DNA of 64,000 nucleotides from CAZABG01 sp964460985 (GCA_964460985.1 CAYWQX010000007.1:20949-84948); one strand, 5' to 3'; counted from the stretch's first letter, positions 18,208-27,465 are shown. A program made the numbers and translations. Notes: generated from the letters alone by a model not told the origin.

Positions 18208-20060
18208 TTAAAATAGCCTCCAAAAATACGGCTTACATCATTGAATGTAACGTAAATAAAGAAGAGGATAAGCAATATCGCAAAGGGAAGAATAACCTTC
18301 TCTAGCGTTTTTGGATGAATTTTCTTCCCGGTGACTAATTCGAAGGTGGAAAGGACAATAGTTCCGCCATCCAGCATCGGGATGGGCAGAAGATTCAAAA
18401 TCCCAAGATTCAAGCTGATCGCTCCAATCCAAAATAACATCTCGTTAATTCCGGCCATTCCTTGCGATTGAACGACTTGAACAATCCCGACAGGGCCTGA
18501 CAAAAATTTAGGGTTAAGCGTACCGGTGAAGAGGGCTTTTAAGGTTCTCCAGATCTCCGAAAACACGGAAGCGAATTGATCGGTCGGGATAGGGTTATAT
18601 TGTACTTCCCGATCTTGGATCATCGGCATACCCATGACATAAGGGTTTGTGGCTGAAGGGGGGAGCGCCTCCAGGTTCAAGAGCTCTGAACGGAGTTTGG
18701 GGGTGATCGTTTTTAAAAGGACATATTTGCCAGACTCTTTTAAGGGCTTGTCGCTTCCGATCGATTTGACAATCTTTTCGAGGCTTTTGTAATCGATATC
18801 TTGATCAAAAGCCAAATCTGCATCATGCCAGGAGGTGACCTTCGCAAGGTTTAAATTTCTTTCAACGATGACAACCGCTTCCCGTTTTTGTAAATCGCTT
18901 AAAATCTGATAGGAGTATTTAACAGGGTTTCCGTTGACAGCGATGATTTTATCGCGCGCTAATAATCTTGATTCAGAGGAGTCAGGAAATACTCTCTCCT
19001 CCTCTTCCTTATCCAGAAACTTTAAGGCGTTTTCAACTACCCCGTCATTCGTAAGGTTGTAAGGAAGAGCTAAAAGATCCTGAAGCTTGATCCCTTTGAG
19101 GTTCGCTTCATATTGCCAGTCCACAATTTCTTCCTTAAATTCAGGATCTAAAAGAAATTCCGAGGCGGCGACTTTAGGGATGCGAAGCTGGAGAGTTTGA
19201 TCGCCCCTTACAACGGTGAGAAGAGCTTTATTATCATTTAAGATTTCTGTAAGCTGCGGGACAGAAAAAATCAGATGTCCATCTACCCATATTACTCTAT
19301 CACCATACTGAATGCCGCTTCCGATTAAAGGAGAGTTTTCCGGAAGAGGATTTTCGGCTCCGTTTGGCAGCTTATCATAGATCAAATAACTCGCAGGGTT
19401 TAGAATGCCCCCCGTTAAAATGGAATTCCCTTGGAAAGAAGGGTGAGGATACACTTTCACACGGTATTCAAAAGGCGTTTTATCTAGGTTGCTGTAGTTG
19501 ACTCTGTACCCTTTGACGGTCAAAAGCCCTGAACTTGTCAGAGGAGAATAGAGATGATCCTTGACCCCCTCATAGTTGTGATCGTCGTAAGAGACAATCT
19601 CGTCGCCGGCTCTTAAACCTCTTTGGTAAAGCTCCGATTTAGGATCGACATAACCGATTTTATGGGTATATTCGCCAAACGGTTTTTCTCTCCCCCCATT
19701 AACCCACACTAAGGCAAAAACCATCAAAGCAAACACAATGTTGACCAAAGGACCCATAAACGCCACTTTGATCCGAGCCCAAGGACCTTTACCGAAGAAG
19801 CCATCCTTTACATAATAGAGATCTTCGCCTTTATCCGTGTCAGTGCCTGCAATCTTTACATAGCCTCCAAACGGAATCCAGCCGATTTGCCAGCGAACCC
19901 CTTTTCTAAGCCACGAGATGATCGGTTTTCCAAAACCGATCGAAAAGACCTCCACACGCATCCCTTCCCTTCGAGCCATGTAATAGTGGCCGAGCTCGTG
20001 AATAAAAATAAGAAAGCTTAATGCGAGTATAGCGAGTATGAAGGTGGCGAGTGTAAACAT
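18204..20060 (-). CDS. rseP: RseP-type site-2 membrane metalloprotease with PDZ domains
   Basis: This is an intramembrane zinc protease that cleaves membrane-bound substrates after a first cut, in other bacteria anti-sigma factors. The active-site HELGHY motif is near residue 22-27 in the first transmembrane helix, and the third Zn ligand lies in NLLPIPMLDGG near 555. About 450 residues with PDZ-like segments (near 130-180, 245-290 and 360-390) lie between. The 618 residues match the long chlamydial form (CT072 as I recall) rather than the ~450-residue E. coli form. It lies 12 bp downstream of dxr, as in Chlamydia, and overlaps the next gene by four bases. Confidence 0.94.
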   Translation of the reverse strand: MFTLATFILAILALSFLIFIHELGHYYMARREGMRVEVFSIGFGKPIISWLRKGVRWQIGWIPFGGYVKIAGTDTDKGEDLYYVKDGFFGKGPWARIKVAFMGPLVNIVFALMVFALVWVNGGREKPFGEYTHKIGYVDPKSELYQRGLRAGDEIVSYDDHNYEGVKDHLYSPLTSSGLLTVKGYRVNYSNLDKTPFEYRVKVYPHPSFQGNSILTGGILNPASYLIYDKLPNGAENPLPENSPLIGSGIQYGDRVIWVDGHLIFSVPQLTEILNDNKALLTVVRGDQTLQLRIPKVAASEFLLDPEFKEEIVDWQYEANLKGIKLQDLLALPYNLTNDGVVENALKFLDKEEEERVFPDSSESRLLARDKIIAVNGNPVKYSYQILSDLQKREAVVIVERNLNLAKVTSWHDADLAFDQDIDYKSLEKIVKSIGSDKPLKESGKYVLLKTITPKLRSELLNLEALPPSATNPYVMGMPMIQDREVQYNPIPTDQFASVFSEIWRTLKALFTGTLNPKFLSGPVGIVQVVQSQGMAGINEMLFWIGAISLNLGILNLLPIPMLDGGTIVLSTFELVTGKKIHPKTLEKVILPFAILLILFFIYVTFNDVSRIFGGYFK

Positions 20061-20072
20061 ATTATCCTTAAA

Positions 20073-21197
20073 TTATATCAATTTCGCAGTCTTGCGTGCG
20101 TGAAGATCGATCTCCCACACGGACTCGAAATCATGGGCACTTGTTTTCGTATGCTGCTCTAACAATTTTTCCAGTTTGTTCCCAATATCTTGCCAAGATA
20201 TTTCTTTATTCAAAAACCTCTCTACAAGAATTTCATTGGCTGCATTCAAAGTTCCGGGAAAAGATCCCCCCTCTTTCAAGCAATCATAGGCAAGCCGCAA
20301 ACATTTGAATTTTACCGTATCCGGTTTAAAAAATTCTAGTTTGCTGTTTTTCACAAAGTCGAATGGTTCCAATAATCCCGGCAGACGATCTGGGTAAGTT
20401 AAAGCATATTGGATCGGCATTTTCATGTCAGGTTTAGAAAGCTGGGCTTTAATAGAACCATCCACAAATTCCACCAAACTGTGAATAATGCTTTGGGGAT
20501 GAATAATCACCTCAATTTGATCGATCGGAGTTTTAAAGAGATAGTAAGCTTCAATCACCTCTAACCCTTTATTCATCAAAGTCGATGAGTCGATTGTCAC
20601 TTTAGGCCCCATTTTCCAGGTTGGATGGTTAAGAGCTTCTTCCACCGTGATGTTGTGAAGATCTTCCCTGTTTCTAAAGGGACCGCCTGAACTCGTTAAG
20701 ATAAGCCGTCTTACTTTGGAAGGAGGCTCTCCCATCAAGCACTGAAAAAGGGCTGAGTGCTCCGAATCGACCGGTAAAATTTGGTGCGGTTTGGCAACCT
20801 TCATCACCACATCGCCTCCTGAAACCAATACTTCCTTATTGGCAAGAGCGATCGTTTTACCCATTTTAATCGCCTCTAAGGTCGATTCAAGCCCTAAAGT
20901 GCCTGCAATGGCTGCAACTACAATATCGGTTGAAGAGTAGCAAGCTGCCTCCACTAAGCCTTCCCGCCCGCTTACGATATGAGAGCGGGGGTATCTTTTT
21001 TTGAGCTCCCAGGCTTTTTGGGAATCATAAACGGCTATGATATCAGGGGAATATCTCTCAATCTGGCCTCCCAAATCGTCAATATTTTCTTTGACAGCCA
21101 AAGCAGATACCCGGAAATGGTGAGGCAAATGATCTACGATTTGAAGGGTCGATCTTCCGATTGAGCCGGTTGAGCCCAGAATAGAGAGATTTTTCAT
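20073..21197 (-). CDS. dxr: 1-deoxy-D-xylulose 5-phosphate reductoisomerase
   Basis: It converts DXP to 2-C-methyl-D-erythritol 4-phosphate, the second step of the non-mevalonate isoprenoid pathway. The 374 residues carry the NADPH-binding GSTGSIGRST at 8-17, the ANKEVLVSGG segment near 119, the metal/substrate loop DSEHSALFQCL near 144-154, and the SSGGPFR substrate motif near 169. It is the first gene of the minus-strand run dxr-rseP-GT-like-mdlA-mdlB. ispF, a later enzyme of the same pathway, is in this window at 62.7 kb. Confidence 0.98.
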   Translation of the reverse strand: MKNLSILGSTGSIGRSTLQIVDHLPHHFRVSALAVKENIDDLGGQIERYSPDIIAVYDSQKAWELKKRYPRSHIVSGREGLVEAACYSSTDIVVAAIAGTLGLESTLEAIKMGKTIALANKEVLVSGGDVVMKVAKPHQILPVDSEHSALFQCLMGEPPSKVRRLILTSSGGPFRNREDLHNITVEEALNHPTWKMGPKVTIDSSTLMNKGLEVIEAYYLFKTPIDQIEVIIHPQSIIHSLVEFVDGSIKAQLSKPDMKMPIQYALTYPDRLPGLLEPFDFVKNSKLEFFKPDTVKFKCLRLAYDCLKEGGSFPGTLNAANEILVERFLNKEISWQDIGNKLEKLLEQHTKTSAHDFESVWEIDLHARKTAKLI

Positions 21198-21257
21198 AGA
21201 GCGAATCTATGAAATTTTTCATTAAATCTCAAGAATTAAAGTCTTTACGCATTCTTT

Positions 21258-21659
21258 ATGCTAAAAGTGTATACTAATTGCATGGTTACGCCCCTTAATA
21301 CTCAGATAGAACCCATCGATTACCGATTGCACAATGATTATTATCATCATGACGAAAACAAACTTTACTACAATAAATCTGACATAGCCTCTCCCCCTCC
21401 CCCGGCTGACTTCTCTATCGAAGAAGAAGAAAGAGAGGAAGTCTTCCTTCAAAAGAGCCCAAGAGATGAGGCCATAAGAGATATTGCTTTGTTCATTTTT
21501 GCCTCCATCCTATTTGTCGCGGCGGCAGGGCTTTTAATCACCGGTGTAGTTTCGTTAATTACTGCCTCGATTCCCCTTCTTCCCTTTTTAATTCCCGGTC
21601 TTCTTTCGGCGGGAATATCAGGTCTTATCTTTTACAATCTTTTTAAAAGGCCGGAATAA
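21258..21659 (+). CDS. Small hydrophobic protein with C-terminal membrane hairpin
   Basis: This 133-residue protein is not recognised. The first ~75 residues are polar, with a Tyr/His/Asp-rich patch and an acidic EEEEREE run. Residues ~77-130 are a hydrophobic hairpin of two closely spaced segments ending in a basic FKRPE tail. That bilobed hydrophobic pattern is typical of chlamydial inclusion-membrane (Inc) proteins. The start could be 21258 or the ATG at 21282. A TATACT (21270-21275) between them would fit a leaderless mRNA from 21282, and neither start has a clear ribosome-binding site. It overlaps the convergent ytgD by 42 bp. Inc status is inference. Confidence 0.62.
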   Translation: MLKVYTNCMVTPLNTQIEPIDYRLHNDYYHHDENKLYYNKSDIASPPPPADFSIEEEEREEVFLQKSPRDEAIRDIALFIFASILFVAAAGLLITGVVSLITASIPLLPFLIPGLLSAGISGLIFYNLFKRPE

Positions 21660-22556
21660 CTTAAAAGCCCCGTGCAGGACAAAAACCGCGGCTAGCAAAA
21701 TAACCGCAAGTCCTGCGGTCGAGACAGAGAGGTCTCTTACGGTCAATAAATGTCTTGAGAGGGCTACAGCTACAAGACTCGTTATAACCCCTAAAAATGC
21801 AGCATACCAGATTAGATGCGTCAGTTTTTTTACATGGAATTTCGCCGCTAAAACGGGCGCGGTTAAAAAGGCAAGCACCATTAAGACACCGACTGCTCTA
21901 AAAGAGGAAATCAGGCTAAGTGCCGTTAAACTTAATAGAAGATAATCAAAAAAGAGGATTGAAAAACCTAAAAATTCGGCAAAGAGAGGGTCAAAAGCCA
22001 CTACTTTAAACCCTTTAAAAAATAACGTGAAAAGAGTCGCATTAAGCAGGGTGACAAGAAAAAGAGGAAAAATATCTGCCAATTGAAGAGCATCGACATT
22101 GCCCATCACCGCCTCAATTCCTACATGAGAAGAACGGGTGAGAAGATTTACCATAACAAGTCCCAGAGCAAAAAGAGAGGTAAAAACAAGTCCGGTTGCC
22201 GCGTCCTCTTTTAAACCAAGCGTTTGAATCATAAATCGGGTCAAAAAAACAGTAATAAAGGCCATGATGAGAGAGGCTATCATCAAAGGTCCCATCGAGA
22301 TGGAACCATGCTCTTTAAAGCTGATCCAAAATACAAAAGCAATTCCCACCAACAGGGTGTGGGAGAGAGAATTGGCGAGCATCGTCAATTTTTTTAGGAC
22401 TAAAAAAGTGCCGGTAAAAACAGCCGACAAAGCAACTAAAGAGAGGACGATAATTTGGATTTCATCCGCAGCAGGATCAAAAATTTGAAGGGTCATGAGC
22501 CTTTGAAAAAAGACTTTCATGAATGAAAAAAAATCGAGGTTGTAATAAGGATTCAT
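21618..22556 (-). CDS. ytgD: Metal ABC transporter permease YtgD (TroD/ZnuB family)
   Basis: This is an inner-membrane channel subunit of an ABC-3 type Mn/Zn/Fe importer, with 312 residues and about eight to nine hydrophobic helices. The family's conserved region FRAVGVLMVLAFLTAPVLAA is near 220-240. It overlaps ytgCR by four bases (ATGA) and is last in the mrp-ytgABCD run. The order ytgA-ytgB-ytgCR-ytgD beside dxr is that of Chlamydia. Confidence 0.93.
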   Translation of the reverse strand: MNPYYNLDFFSFMKVFFQRLMTLQIFDPAADEIQIIVLSLVALSAVFTGTFLVLKKLTMLANSLSHTLLVGIAFVFWISFKEHGSISMGPLMIASLIMAFITVFLTRFMIQTLGLKEDAATGLVFTSLFALGLVMVNLLTRSSHVGIEAVMGNVDALQLADIFPLFLVTLLNATLFTLFFKGFKVVAFDPLFAEFLGFSILFFDYLLLSLTALSLISSFRAVGVLMVLAFLTAPVLAAKFHVKKLTHLIWYAAFLGVITSLVAVALSRHLLTVRDLSVSTAGLAVILLAAVFVLHGAFKLFRPFKKIVKDKT

Positions 22557-23857
22557 GAATCGCTCTTTGGAATCGGTTTCATGTGAGGATCCATCACCGG
22601 GTCTTTTAAAAGAATGACGAGCTCTTTTTCAAGCTCAGAATTTATTACGTGCTCTATCTCTTCCGCACTGACATGAACTCGGTCTTTGGCAAGTCCCACA
22701 TAATTCACTAGATACACTTCCCACAATCGGTGAAGGCGGATTATTTTTCTTGCTTGCACCTCCCCTTCTTTACCAAGTTGATAATTTCCATCAATGCTCG
22801 CAATCCAACCCTTTTTTATCAGCTTATTTAAAGCACATCTTAAAACAAGCGGATTTGCATAAAGGGTCTCATTAAGCTCGTCAAATGTGACCTTTTGAAA
22901 TTTATAGGTTGTCTTCAAGATATTTTCCTGCAGCGACCAAAACTGGAATTTCCATCGCTTGAAGGCTCTAAAACCTAAGCCTCTCTTAGGATTGAAAAAT
23001 AGGACTAAAAGAGTGATCAAGCCGGCCGTAAGAACAATCACAGGACCGGTAGGCATTGAAAATCTTTCATCTTTAGATAAACTGATTGAAATTTCATTAG
23101 AGAGGACCGTCCCTAAAAAAGCAGAAAGACCTCCAAAGAATCCCGACAAAACATAGAGCTTTCCAAGGTGATGGGTGAGCTCTCTTGCAGCGATCGGGGG
23201 TGCAATCAAAAGAGCTGACATCAAAATAACACCTACCGCACGTATACCGCATACAAGGGCAAGTCCCGTCAAAGCAATCAGCAAGGTTTTTATAAATTCC
23301 GTCTTCAATCCGAGGGTTTTGGCAAGCTCCGGATCAAACAAATAAATTTTAATTTCCTTGTGGAACAGTGTAAGAAATAAAACTGTCAAAGTTAACATCA
23401 ACAAAAAAAGGATCGCCTGTAAATCGGTTAGCGTTGCCGACTGGCCGTACAAATAGATTTGCGCCTGTTTATAAAAGCTCGTGTAGCTAAACTGCAAGAT
23501 CGATGCGAAAAAAACGCCGATTCCGATAAAACTTGCGAGAATAAAGCAGAGGCTCGAGTCCGCTTTTATGTGGAGCTTGTTTTGCAAAAATAAGATAGCG
23601 AAATAAGCGATCAGTGAGGAAAAAAAAGCGGATGCCAGTATCAAAAGTTGAATAAAGATCTCTTCTTGAAGACCCAACGAAGCCCAAATAATCACACCTA
23701 CCATAACGCCTGGGTAGGCTGCGTGGGATAAAGTCTCTCCTACTAAAGACTCCCGTCTTAATACGGTTGTAACACCGATTAAGGCAGCCATAACACCAAT
23801 AAAAATCGTTCCAAAAGTGGGAGCTCTCAGGACGCTGTCGGTAAAATACTCAAGCAT
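22553..23857 (-). CDS. ytgCR: Metal ABC permease fused to DtxR-like repressor (YtgC-YtgR)
   Basis: Residues ~1-290 form an ABC-3 permease (family segment IRAVGVILMSALLIAPPIAA near 205-225). A basic linker (KRGLGFRAFKRWKF, ~298) leads to a ~130-residue soluble domain resembling DtxR/MntR repressors. A winged helix is at about 322-355 (VTFDELNETL, LRCALNKLIKKGWI), followed by a helix with HRLWEVYLV and a run with AEEIEHVI near 401 that carries likely metal ligands. In C. trachomatis this fusion is cleaved to release the iron-dependent repressor YtgR; the same is expected here. The ATG start lies two bases after ytgB. Confidence 0.92.
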   Translation of the reverse strand: MLEYFTDSVLRAPTFGTIFIGVMAALIGVTTVLRRESLVGETLSHAAYPGVMVGVIIWASLGLQEEIFIQLLILASAFFSSLIAYFAILFLQNKLHIKADSSLCFILASFIGIGVFFASILQFSYTSFYKQAQIYLYGQSATLTDLQAILFLLMLTLTVLFLTLFHKEIKIYLFDPELAKTLGLKTEFIKTLLIALTGLALVCGIRAVGVILMSALLIAPPIAARELTHHLGKLYVLSGFFGGLSAFLGTVLSNEISISLSKDERFSMPTGPVIVLTAGLITLLVLFFNPKRGLGFRAFKRWKFQFWSLQENILKTTYKFQKVTFDELNETLYANPLVLRCALNKLIKKGWIASIDGNYQLGKEGEVQARKIIRLHRLWEVYLVNYVGLAKDRVHVSAEEIEHVINSELEKELVILLKDPVMDPHMKPIPKSDS

Positions 23858-23858
23858 C

Positions 23859-24620
23859 TCATCTTCCTTCTGCTTTGAGTCTTTTAACTTTCATGACCTC
23901 TTCAATGATCTCAAAATTTTTACCATAGGTTTCAGAGAGCTGGGTGCTATGAAACACCTCTTCTATAGGTCCAAAGGCAACTAAACGCAAGTTCAGCATT
24001 ATAACCCAATCAAAATGGGATTCGACCGTACTTAAATCGTGATGAACAACAAAGACGCTTTTGCCTTCAGAAACCAGTTTTTTAAGAAGAGCTAAAATAA
24101 GATTTTCAGAACCGATATCAATGCCTGCAAAAGGCTCGTCCAAGAAATAGACTTCGGCCTCTTGGACTAAGGCTCTGGCTATAAAAATCCGCTGTTTTTG
24201 CCCGCCGGAGAGCTCATTGATCTGCCTATCCTTAAAACCCTCCATGCCTACTTTGACTAAAACCTCTCTTACAAGCTCGTAGTCTTTTTTAGAAGGCCTT
24301 TCAAACATTTTAAGACGTCCATATCTCCCCATGAGAACAAGCTCTTCCACCGTCATCGGAAAATCCCAATCGACCGATTCTCTTTGAGGGACATAGGCAA
24401 TTTTCTTTTTGACGTCCGAGAGGGGTTTTTCTAGGATTTTAATTTTTCCGGACAAGGGCTTTACAAGACCTAAAACAGCTTTTATAAAGGTTGATTTACC
24501 GGCGCCGTTGGGACCAATAATACCCACAAGCTTTCCGGAGGGAATGTCTAAAGAGATATCCCATAAAACGGGAGTCTCATCATAAGTTACAGTCAACTGG
24601 TTGACATCAAGAACCTTCAC
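23859..24620 (-). CDS. ytgB: Metal ABC transporter ATP-binding protein YtgB
   Basis: This is the ATPase subunit powering the YtgABCD importer, 253 residues. Walker A is GPNGAGKST near 36-44, the Q-loop YVPQRESVDW is near 78, the signature LSGGQKQR near 138, and Walker B FLDEPFAGID near 158, with an intact H-loop (VVHHDLS). It is a standard Mn/Zn-type ATPase. It overlaps ytgA by four bases. Confidence 0.95.
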   Translation of the reverse strand: MKVLDVNQLTVTYDETPVLWDISLDIPSGKLVGIIGPNGAGKSTFIKAVLGLVKPLSGKIKILEKPLSDVKKKIAYVPQRESVDWDFPMTVEELVLMGRYGRLKMFERPSKKDYELVREVLVKVGMEGFKDRQINELSGGQKQRIFIARALVQEAEVYFLDEPFAGIDIGSENLILALLKKLVSEGKSVFVVHHDLSTVESHFDWVIMLNLRLVAFGPIEEVFHSTQLSETYGKNFEIIEEVMKVKRLKAEGR

Positions 24621-25582
24621 AGACCCTCCATATCTTCCTTGATTGTTTTAGCATTATGCCAAAGCATTTTGAGATAGGTATCTCCATCAGAGCCTTTCGG
24701 TCCCATAGCATCGCCATAGAGATAAGGATTTCCAAGCTTGACTTGAATCCCCTCCTCTTTTGCCGCATCGATAATTTTTTTAAGAGAGTCAGGACTTAAA
24801 TTCGATTCGGGAAAAATGACCTCAATTCCATACTTTTTTAAATGGTTTACGATAAACCGAATATCGTTCAGTGAAAGCTGGCTGTCTGGAGCTAAACCCT
24901 CCGGAGCTTGAAAACGCACCTCCCACTGTCCTGCTTCTCGCTCCTTCTCGTCTGCCAGATAGGCTCTTGCAAAATAATTAAAAGCATCGTGACTCGTAAC
25001 CAGATAGCGTTTATTGGGGGGTATCGTTGAAATGAAGACTTTTATTTCTTGATCTGCCTTTTCATAATCACTAAAGAGCTTTTGGCCCCGCTTTTCGAAG
25101 AGCTCTTTCTGATCGGGCCTCGCTTTTGAAAGAGCCTTCACCACATGAGGTATCGCTAATTTCCAAAGAGAGATATCCATCCAGATATGGGGATCGGTTT
25201 GACCTTTATAGCGAAGAATATCATCAGGTTTTTCTTTAGCTATCTCATCCCCTAAAAAAACGGTCTTCGAGCTATTTTCAAGATACGCTTTTAAGCTCGG
25301 ACCATGTTCAAGGCCGAGGCCGTTTGCGAAAATAATCGCCGATTCAGTCAGTTTTTCTTGGTCTCCTTTTACTAGCTGATAACTATGCGGGTCTAAATCG
25401 CCTTGAATAAGAGAAATCACTGCAACTTCATTCTGACCAATCTCTTTTACCATATCTTCGATAATGCCGGTCGTAGCCATGACTTTTAATTTGTCTGTAG
25501 GCTCCATCCAATTTCTGGTTTTATTCTGCGCCTCGGACTGACACCCCGCCAAAAGCCAAACGAATAAAATTAAACGAATCAC
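24617..25582 (-). CDS. ytgA: Metal-binding lipoprotein YtgA (ABC solute-binding protein)
   Basis: This periplasmic cluster-A9 metal-binding protein has 321 residues. A short signal ends in the lipobox LLAGC (Cys14), so it should be membrane-anchored. Metal-coordinating residues are expected at DPHSYQL (near 61), DPHIWMDI (near 131) and TSHDAF (near 197), with a C-terminal Glu/Asp. All three of these family landmarks are present. It captures Fe, Mn or Zn for YtgBCD. It overlaps the mrp-like gene by four bases, so the whole locus is one transcript. Confidence 0.94.
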   Translation of the reverse strand: MIRLILFVWLLAGCQSEAQNKTRNWMEPTDKLKVMATTGIIEDMVKEIGQNEVAVISLIQGDLDPHSYQLVKGDQEKLTESAIIFANGLGLEHGPSLKAYLENSSKTVFLGDEIAKEKPDDILRYKGQTDPHIWMDISLWKLAIPHVVKALSKARPDQKELFEKRGQKLFSDYEKADQEIKVFISTIPPNKRYLVTSHDAFNYFARAYLADEKEREAGQWEVRFQAPEGLAPDSQLSLNDIRFIVNHLKKYGIEVIFPESNLSPDSLKKIIDAAKEEGIQVKLGNPYLYGDAMGPKGSDGDTYLKMLWHNAKTIKEDMEGL

Positions 25583-26673
25583 AGTAAACTCCCTCGGCCT
25601 TTAAGCCACTCAAAAGGATAAATTCCGTTTGAACACCCCTCTTTAAAATCAATTTTGAGAGCATAAGATCCCACCATTTGAGCGGAAAAAGCCTCAAGAT
25701 TCGGATTTACAACACGATCTTTTCCCAAACAACTTGCGCAAGGACACTCTCTTTGCAAATCAGAAAGTTTATAGCGTCTCGGTCCGTCTTGAAACTCAAT
25801 GATAAAAGTATAGGGCGTATCGACCCTCAATTTTAAATCATTTCTGTGGGAAAAAGAACAGATATCTTCACAAATTTTTAGAAAAATTTTCTTTACAGAA
25901 TCCAGCTCTTGATCGCTTGACTCCTGAATATTAAATCCCAAATCAGAAAAAGTGCCAAGCTTTGGAATTAAAGGAATTTTAGCGAGCAAAGGGCATTTAA
26001 ACTCCTGCGATAGAATTTCCCCTCCCCCTTTTCCAAAAGGATACAATGCTCCCTTTTCCGTTTCGAGATAGCTCATATTTTCAACTACTCCCAAAAGGGG
26101 GACCTTTACATTCTGGAAAAAGTGAAAGGCGCGTCTTACATCCAACATGGAAAGTTGCTGCGGCGTTGAAACAAGAAGCGCCATATCGATCTTGGCTTGT
26201 TGTGTTAAAGCTAAATGAATGTCGCTCGTTCCGGGAGGACAGTCGATCACAAGAAAATCCAATTTCCCCCAATGCGTATTATGAAGAAATTCCGAAACTA
26301 ACTGGGTTGCCATCGGAGCTCTTATCGAATTCGATTTGCCGCCTTCTTTAAAATCAGCAAACGAAAGAGATTTTAATTTTTTAGTCAGCGCGGGTCTGTG
26401 TCCATCAGAAAACGTTTTTGCTTCTTGATCCGGAGGACACATTTTTCGAATGGAAGGCCCATAAAAATCTGCGTCTAAAATACCCACGGAATAATTTTGT
26501 GAAGCGAGGCTAAAGGCAATCTCTTTTGCGACTAAAGATTTTCCAACTCCCCCTTTCCCTGCAGCCACAGCGATTATTTTACCGATTTGGCTTTTTTCTT
26601 TTTTTTTGATAATTGGAAGCGGCATAGCAATGTCGACTATAACAGGTTGATCATTTTTTAAGACGAATATCAA
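25579..26673 (-). CDS. mrp: Mrp/Nbp35-type P-loop ATPase fused to DUF971
   Basis: It is an iron-sulfur cluster carrier-type ATPase. The deviant Walker A GKGGVGKS is near 38-45 and the switch region DFYGPSIRKM near 65. The VIDCPPGTSD motif follows. The usual N-terminal MIP18/DUF59 domain is absent. The family's CxxC after ENMSY is also missing here (the segment reads ENMSYLETEKG). Residues ~275-364 form a DUF971 domain, as in plant HCF101, with a C-x-C-x2-C group (ECPCASCLGK near 328). It heads the ytg metal-uptake operon, which suggests a link between iron uptake and Fe-S handling. Whether it still carries a cluster is uncertain. Confidence 0.87.
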   Translation of the reverse strand: MIFVLKNDQPVIVDIAMPLPIIKKKEKSQIGKIIAVAAGKGGVGKSLVAKEIAFSLASQNYSVGILDADFYGPSIRKMCPPDQEAKTFSDGHRPALTKKLKSLSFADFKEGGKSNSIRAPMATQLVSEFLHNTHWGKLDFLVIDCPPGTSDIHLALTQQAKIDMALLVSTPQQLSMLDVRRAFHFFQNVKVPLLGVVENMSYLETEKGALYPFGKGGGEILSQEFKCPLLAKIPLIPKLGTFSDLGFNIQESSDQELDSVKKIFLKICEDICSFSHRNDLKLRVDTPYTFIIEFQDGPRRYKLSDLQRECPCASCLGKDRVVNPNLEAFSAQMVGSYALKIDFKEGCSNGIYPFEWLKGRGSLL

Positions 26674-26964
26674 GAGAGGATTAAATGGAGTTGGTAATAT
26701 CTTGATTAAAAATCTTTATTCCCATAAATTTCCCTAAATTTTACATCATTACACTTTGCCAGTTTATTAAGTGTTTGATAGTGCAAAAAAACTTAAGATA
26801 ATTTGAGTTTTTTGGTTGAAATTAAAAACGCACAGGTAATATGTGATATTGGTGAATTTAAATTTCGATTAACAATCTGAGAAGTTTGTCTGATCGAAAA
26901 AATACACTTAAAAAAGAATTCGTTTTTTAAATGAATGAATTCTGAAATCAAAAGGAAGGAATAC
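26674..26964. other. AT-rich divergent intergenic region
   Basis: This is 290 bp between the minus-strand mrp-ytg operon and the plus-strand gene at 26965. It should hold the ytg operon promoter. I see a short inverted repeat TTAAAAAA / TTTTTTAA around GAATTCG (26908-26930) and no convincing -35/-10 pair or coding sequence. YtgR operators may lie here, but I cannot point to one. Confidence 0.5.
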
Positions 26965-27456
26965 ATGAGTTCTGCAACTGAAAAAAAGCAGGAAAACAAA
27001 CATCTCGAACAACTAATCGAGCGCGCTATTAAAAAAGTGGGTGTTAGAAAAGAAAATGACATTTGCCGATTTATACCTGGACCGAAGGGTGGATACATTC
27101 ACCACTTTTCGATGAGAAAAATGAAACATGAAGATCCAGAAGGCTTAACTCAACTCCTTAACAAATATATCCTTAATCTCGAAAATCCTCATAAACAACC
27201 TCCAAAAGCGAGAGCTCCAAGAGGATCGCGCAAAAGAAAAGACCACCTCCCTCTTTCGAAACAAGATATCGATCTTCTGTTGAGCTTGGCAAGAAAGAAT
27301 GGCGAGAAAGATATCATCCGCAAACTCGCTCCCAGAAGAGACTTAAAAACTTTAAAACGCGAACTCATCGCAAGTATTAAGCATGGCAGAGTAGATGAAG
27401 AACTCTGGCAATCGTATGCAGAAGTCGCAACTCATAATCACTCCCCGCAAAACTAA
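26965..27456 (+). CDS. Small basic protein of unknown function (possible CT066-position homologue)
   Basis: The protein has 163 residues from the ATG at 26965, which follows an AAGGAA ribosome-binding site; the in-frame ATG at 26935 is less likely. It is strongly basic in the middle (PRGSRKRK near 88-95), with helical ends and no membrane segment. It carries a GPKGGYIHHFSMRKMKHEDP stretch near 39-58. The position between npt1 and ytgA corresponds, as I recall, to C. trachomatis CT066. That is synteny-based inference, not a similarity I can verify. A nucleic-acid-binding role fits the charge. A hairpin terminator follows. Confidence 0.7.
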   Translation: MSSATEKKQENKHLEQLIERAIKKVGVRKENDICRFIPGPKGGYIHHFSMRKMKHEDPEGLTQLLNKYILNLENPHKQPPKARAPRGSRKRKDHLPLSKQDIDLLLSLARKNGEKDIIRKLAPRRDLKTLKRELIASIKHGRVDEELWQSYAEVATHNHSPQN

Positions 27457-27465
27457 TTCACTTTT

